DNA from: JAXMCK01 sp046349395 | GTDB lineage: Bacteria > Pseudomonadota > Alphaproteobacteria > Geminicoccales > Geminicoccaceae | NCBI GenBank assembly: GCA_046349395.1 | Contig: JAXMCK010000003.1 | Location: 868,001-932,000 of the forward strand | Direction: 5' to 3' | Length of the DNA stretch: 64,000 nucleotides | Part shown: piece by piece, positions 62,327 through 64,000 of the stretch | Layout: the number at the start of each line of letters is the position of its first letter | Position numbering within the stretch: the first letter of the stretch is position 1 | Notes under the pieces: model-generated | What the model saw: only the letters and a program-made list of their open reading frames with translations | What the model was told of the DNA's origin: nothing | The model's database searches: none | Program-made: the position numbers and the translations under genes

Positions 62327-63187
62327 TCAGGCCTTCAGCTTGTAGCCGCTGCGGAACAGACTGTAGGCCCAGACCCAGAGTGCGATGTCCACGACGACAA
62401 GAACGGCAATCCCCATCCCGATCGATCCGTCGGCGTGCCCCGTGAAGGCGAAGCGCATCCCGTCGATCATATAAAAGAACGGGTTGGCGAGGGCCAGCCA
62501 GTGCCATGCCGGGGGCAGGGCCTCGATGCTGTAGAAGGTCCCCGACAGGAACGAGAGGGGCGTGATCACGAAGTTCGTGACCGCCGCCATCTGGTCGAAC
62601 TTGTCGCTCCAGAGGCCGCCCAGCACGCCCAGCAGGGACAGCATCGCCGAGGAGGCGAGGACGTAGAAGATCACCAGTCCGATGTGCGCCGGCCAGAGTT
62701 GGACGAAGGGCAGCATGCCGAGCCAGACGACCGCACCGACGAGCACACCGCGGGTGACGCCGCCCATGGTCAGTCCGAAGAGCAGTTCCCCGGGGCTGAG
62801 CGGCGGCATCAGATAGTCGACGATGTTGCCCTGCACCTTCGCGATGATGATCGAGGAGGAGGTGTTGGCGAACGCGTTCTGCACGATCGCCATCATGATC
62901 AGGCCGGGGCCAAGGAAATACAGGAAGGGCTGCCCGCCGATCTGCTTGCCGGTCTGATGTAGGGCGAGGGCGAAGATGGCGAGAAAGACCAGCGTCGTGA
63001 TGACGGGTGCCAGCAGGGTCTGCGTCGCCACCTTCAGAAAGCGGCGGACCTCCTTGGCGTAGAGGGTCCACAAGCCGACCAGATTGAGGTCGAGCGGCGT
63101 GCCGAAGGTAGAGCCGTCCAGCGGCAGATCCAGCTGCGGCTCGACTTCGGCCGCGATGCGCTCGGGATTCAGTAATCGAACTGCCAT
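62327..63187 (-). CDS. ABC-2 type transporter permease
   Basis: This 286-residue inner-membrane protein has six membrane segments, beginning at about residue 60, and the ABC-2 signature FFYMIDGMRFAFTGHADGS near the end with PLSFLSGTFYSIEALP. It resembles permeases of drug, polysaccharide or membrane-protein exporters, which pair with a separate ATPase. No ATPase gene lies within the window. The 5' end overlaps the tamB-like stop by 19 bases. Confidence 0.88.
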   Translation of the reverse strand: MAVRLLNPERIAAEVEPQLDLPLDGSTFGTPLDLNLVGLWTLYAKEVRRFLKVATQTLLAPVITTLVFLAIFALALHQTGKQIGGQPFLYFLGPGLIMMAIVQNAFANTSSSIIIAKVQGNIVDYLMPPLSPGELLFGLTMGGVTRGVLVGAVVWLGMLPFVQLWPAHIGLVIFYVLASSAMLSLLGVLGGLWSDKFDQMAAVTNFVITPLSFLSGTFYSIEALPPAWHWLALANPFFYMIDGMRFAFTGHADGSIGMGIAVLVVVDIALWVWAYSLFRSGYKLKA

Positions 63188-64000
63188 TGCACCCCGGCGG
63201 CCGTCTGGCCGGAATCGTAGAGATCCGTGGTGACCGAGACGCTGGGCGTCACGTCCACCTGGACGCGGACCCGTCCGCTGCCGGGTGCGGTCCCCTGCTG
63301 CCCCTCGACATAGACATTGTCGGTCACGTAGCGACCCGCCCGGACGGCACCCTGCGTCTCGCCGTTCGGCGTGTCGGTGCTGGTGAAGTCCAGCGTATCG
63401 AGGCCCGTGCTCTTGCGGATGGCACCGAGCACGCTGGAGATGCCACCGCCGCCCTGCAGTTCCTGAACGGCGGCCGCCAGCTGGATCCCCTGGATCGGTG
63501 TGATCCTGGCCGTGGAACGCCCAAAGAGGATGCGCGAAAGCACCTCATCCTGCGGCAGTGGCGGCTGGCTCGAGAGCGTCAGCTTGGGATCGGTGACGAT
63601 ACCGCGCAGTGCCACGACCGCGGTCACGTCGGCCGCCGTCGCCGAGGCGACGAGGTCGACCCAGGGCTCCGGCGGATTGGATCCGGTGAAGCGGATGGTC
63701 CCCCGCTGGATGTTGAACCGGCGTCCGAGGAGATCCATGAGCCCGCGCCGGAAGTGGATGTCGCCGACGATCCGAGGTGCCGCAGCCGTGCCCTGCACGC
63801 GGAGGTCGCCGCCCCATTCGCTGTCGAGCCCGCGCCCGCGCAGGAACACCTTGCCGGGCATCAGGATGCTGACGTCGAGTCGCACCGGCAACGCAGGTGT
63901 CGGCCGGCGCGGCTCGCCGTCGCTACCGGGGAAGTTCACCATGGTGACCGGCAGGTTCGGAATGCTGGCGCCGGTGTTGCTCGGGATCTCCAGATCGGCG
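63169..64000 (-). CDS. tamB: translocation/assembly module TamB, C-terminal part only
   Basis: About 277 residues of the C terminus are visible; the gene continues beyond the right edge. The segments LRVQGTAAAPRIVGDIHFRRG and RFNIQRGTIRFTGSNPPEPW, then LPQDEVLSRILFGRS, belong to the conserved TamB (DUF490) domain. The protein ends QWQFDY, as TamB proteins typically end in an aromatic beta strand. TamB bridges inner and outer membranes with TamA, and moves outer-membrane proteins or phospholipids. The stop overlaps the ABC-2 permease start. Confidence 0.88.
   Translation of the reverse strand, partial: ADLEIPSNTGASIPNLPVTMVNFPGSDGEPRRPTPALPVRLDVSILMPGKVFLRGRGLDSEWGGDLRVQGTAAAPRIVGDIHFRRGLMDLLGRRFNIQRGTIRFTGSNPPEPWVDLVASATAADVTAVVALRGIVTDPKLTLSSQPPLPQDEVLSRILFGRSTARITPIQGIQLAAAVQELQGGGGISSVLGAIRKSTGLDTLDFTSTDTPNGETQGAVRAGRYVTDNVYVEGQQGTAPGSGRVRVQVDVTPSVSVTTDLYDSGQTAAGVQWQFDY

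Overview
The window is a high-GC, densely coded stretch of a bacterial chromosome, read from sequence alone. The best taxonomic guess is an alphaproteobacterium, probably a Rhodospirillales-like lineage. This rests on a C4-pathway 5-aminolevulinate synthase beside an FNR-type regulator with N-terminal cysteines, the ubiG / lysC / ptsP / rodZ / ispG / hisS / prfA / prmC neighbourhood, the xerD / aroK-aroB / CorC neighbourhood, a malyl-CoA lyase, and a VPLPA-CTERM protein. Genus and species cannot be named. I see no rRNA, tRNA, CRISPR array, insertion sequence or prophage.

Layout. 1-4.6 kb: the end of an enolase-superfamily gene, a 4-hydroxyproline epimerase, a cupin, and a three-gene ABC importer of the TrpX/Y/Z type. 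4.7-10.9 kb: an isolated tatA, a type-III-fold ornithine decarboxylase behind a perfect 16-bp palindrome, a class-3 lipase, an aldolase plus FGGY sugar-kinase pair, and a YpfJ-type metallopeptidase. 10.9-14.5 kb: FNR-type regulator, FNR box, unknown divergent gene, hemA, MOSC protein. 14.6-28.8 kb: oligopeptidase B, then a long leftward block (lysC, nitronate monooxygenase-like, ptsP, rodZ-like, ispG, hisS, prfA) and prmC, separated from prfA by an opposite-strand aldo/keto reductase; ubiG is divergent. 28.8-34.2 kb: DUF1178, grxC, comF, cutA and a peptide-type ABC importer that has a binding protein and two permeases but no ATPase. 34.3-39.9 kb: pyruvate kinase, amt behind a sigma-54 promoter, a UbiH-type hydroxylase, a 535-bp gene-free region, and the VPLPA-CTERM protein. 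39.9-44.5 kb: gcvT-gcvH-gcvP behind a tandem glycine riboswitch. 44.6-52.1 kb: ABC exporter, methyltransferase, ProXp-type editing enzyme, flavin disulfide reductase, VTT membrane protein, accA, MarC, small membrane protein. 52.2-64 kb: malyl-CoA lyase, xerD, a secreted Ala/Pro-rich protein, a CTG-initiated small membrane protein, aroK-aroB-CorC, then lipoprotein, hslO, argF, argD, ABC-2 permease and the 3' end of tamB.

Most genes are housekeeping. The most novel signal is at 38.7-38.95 kb. There a near-perfect -24/-12 (sigma-54) promoter is followed about 190 bp later by a very strong intrinsic terminator, with no plausible reading frame between them but two related hairpins. I read this as a candidate sigma-54-dependent small RNA. 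A second good sigma-54 promoter lies before amt, about 3 kb away, so a nitrogen-status link is a natural hypothesis but is unproven. Other items worth attention are the FNR box between fnr and an unknown gene, the 16-bp operator-like palindrome at the decarboxylase, a riboswitch expression platform that could hide the gcvT ribosome site, and repeated TTGA stop/start junctions plus one CTG start that routine gene calling would probably miss.
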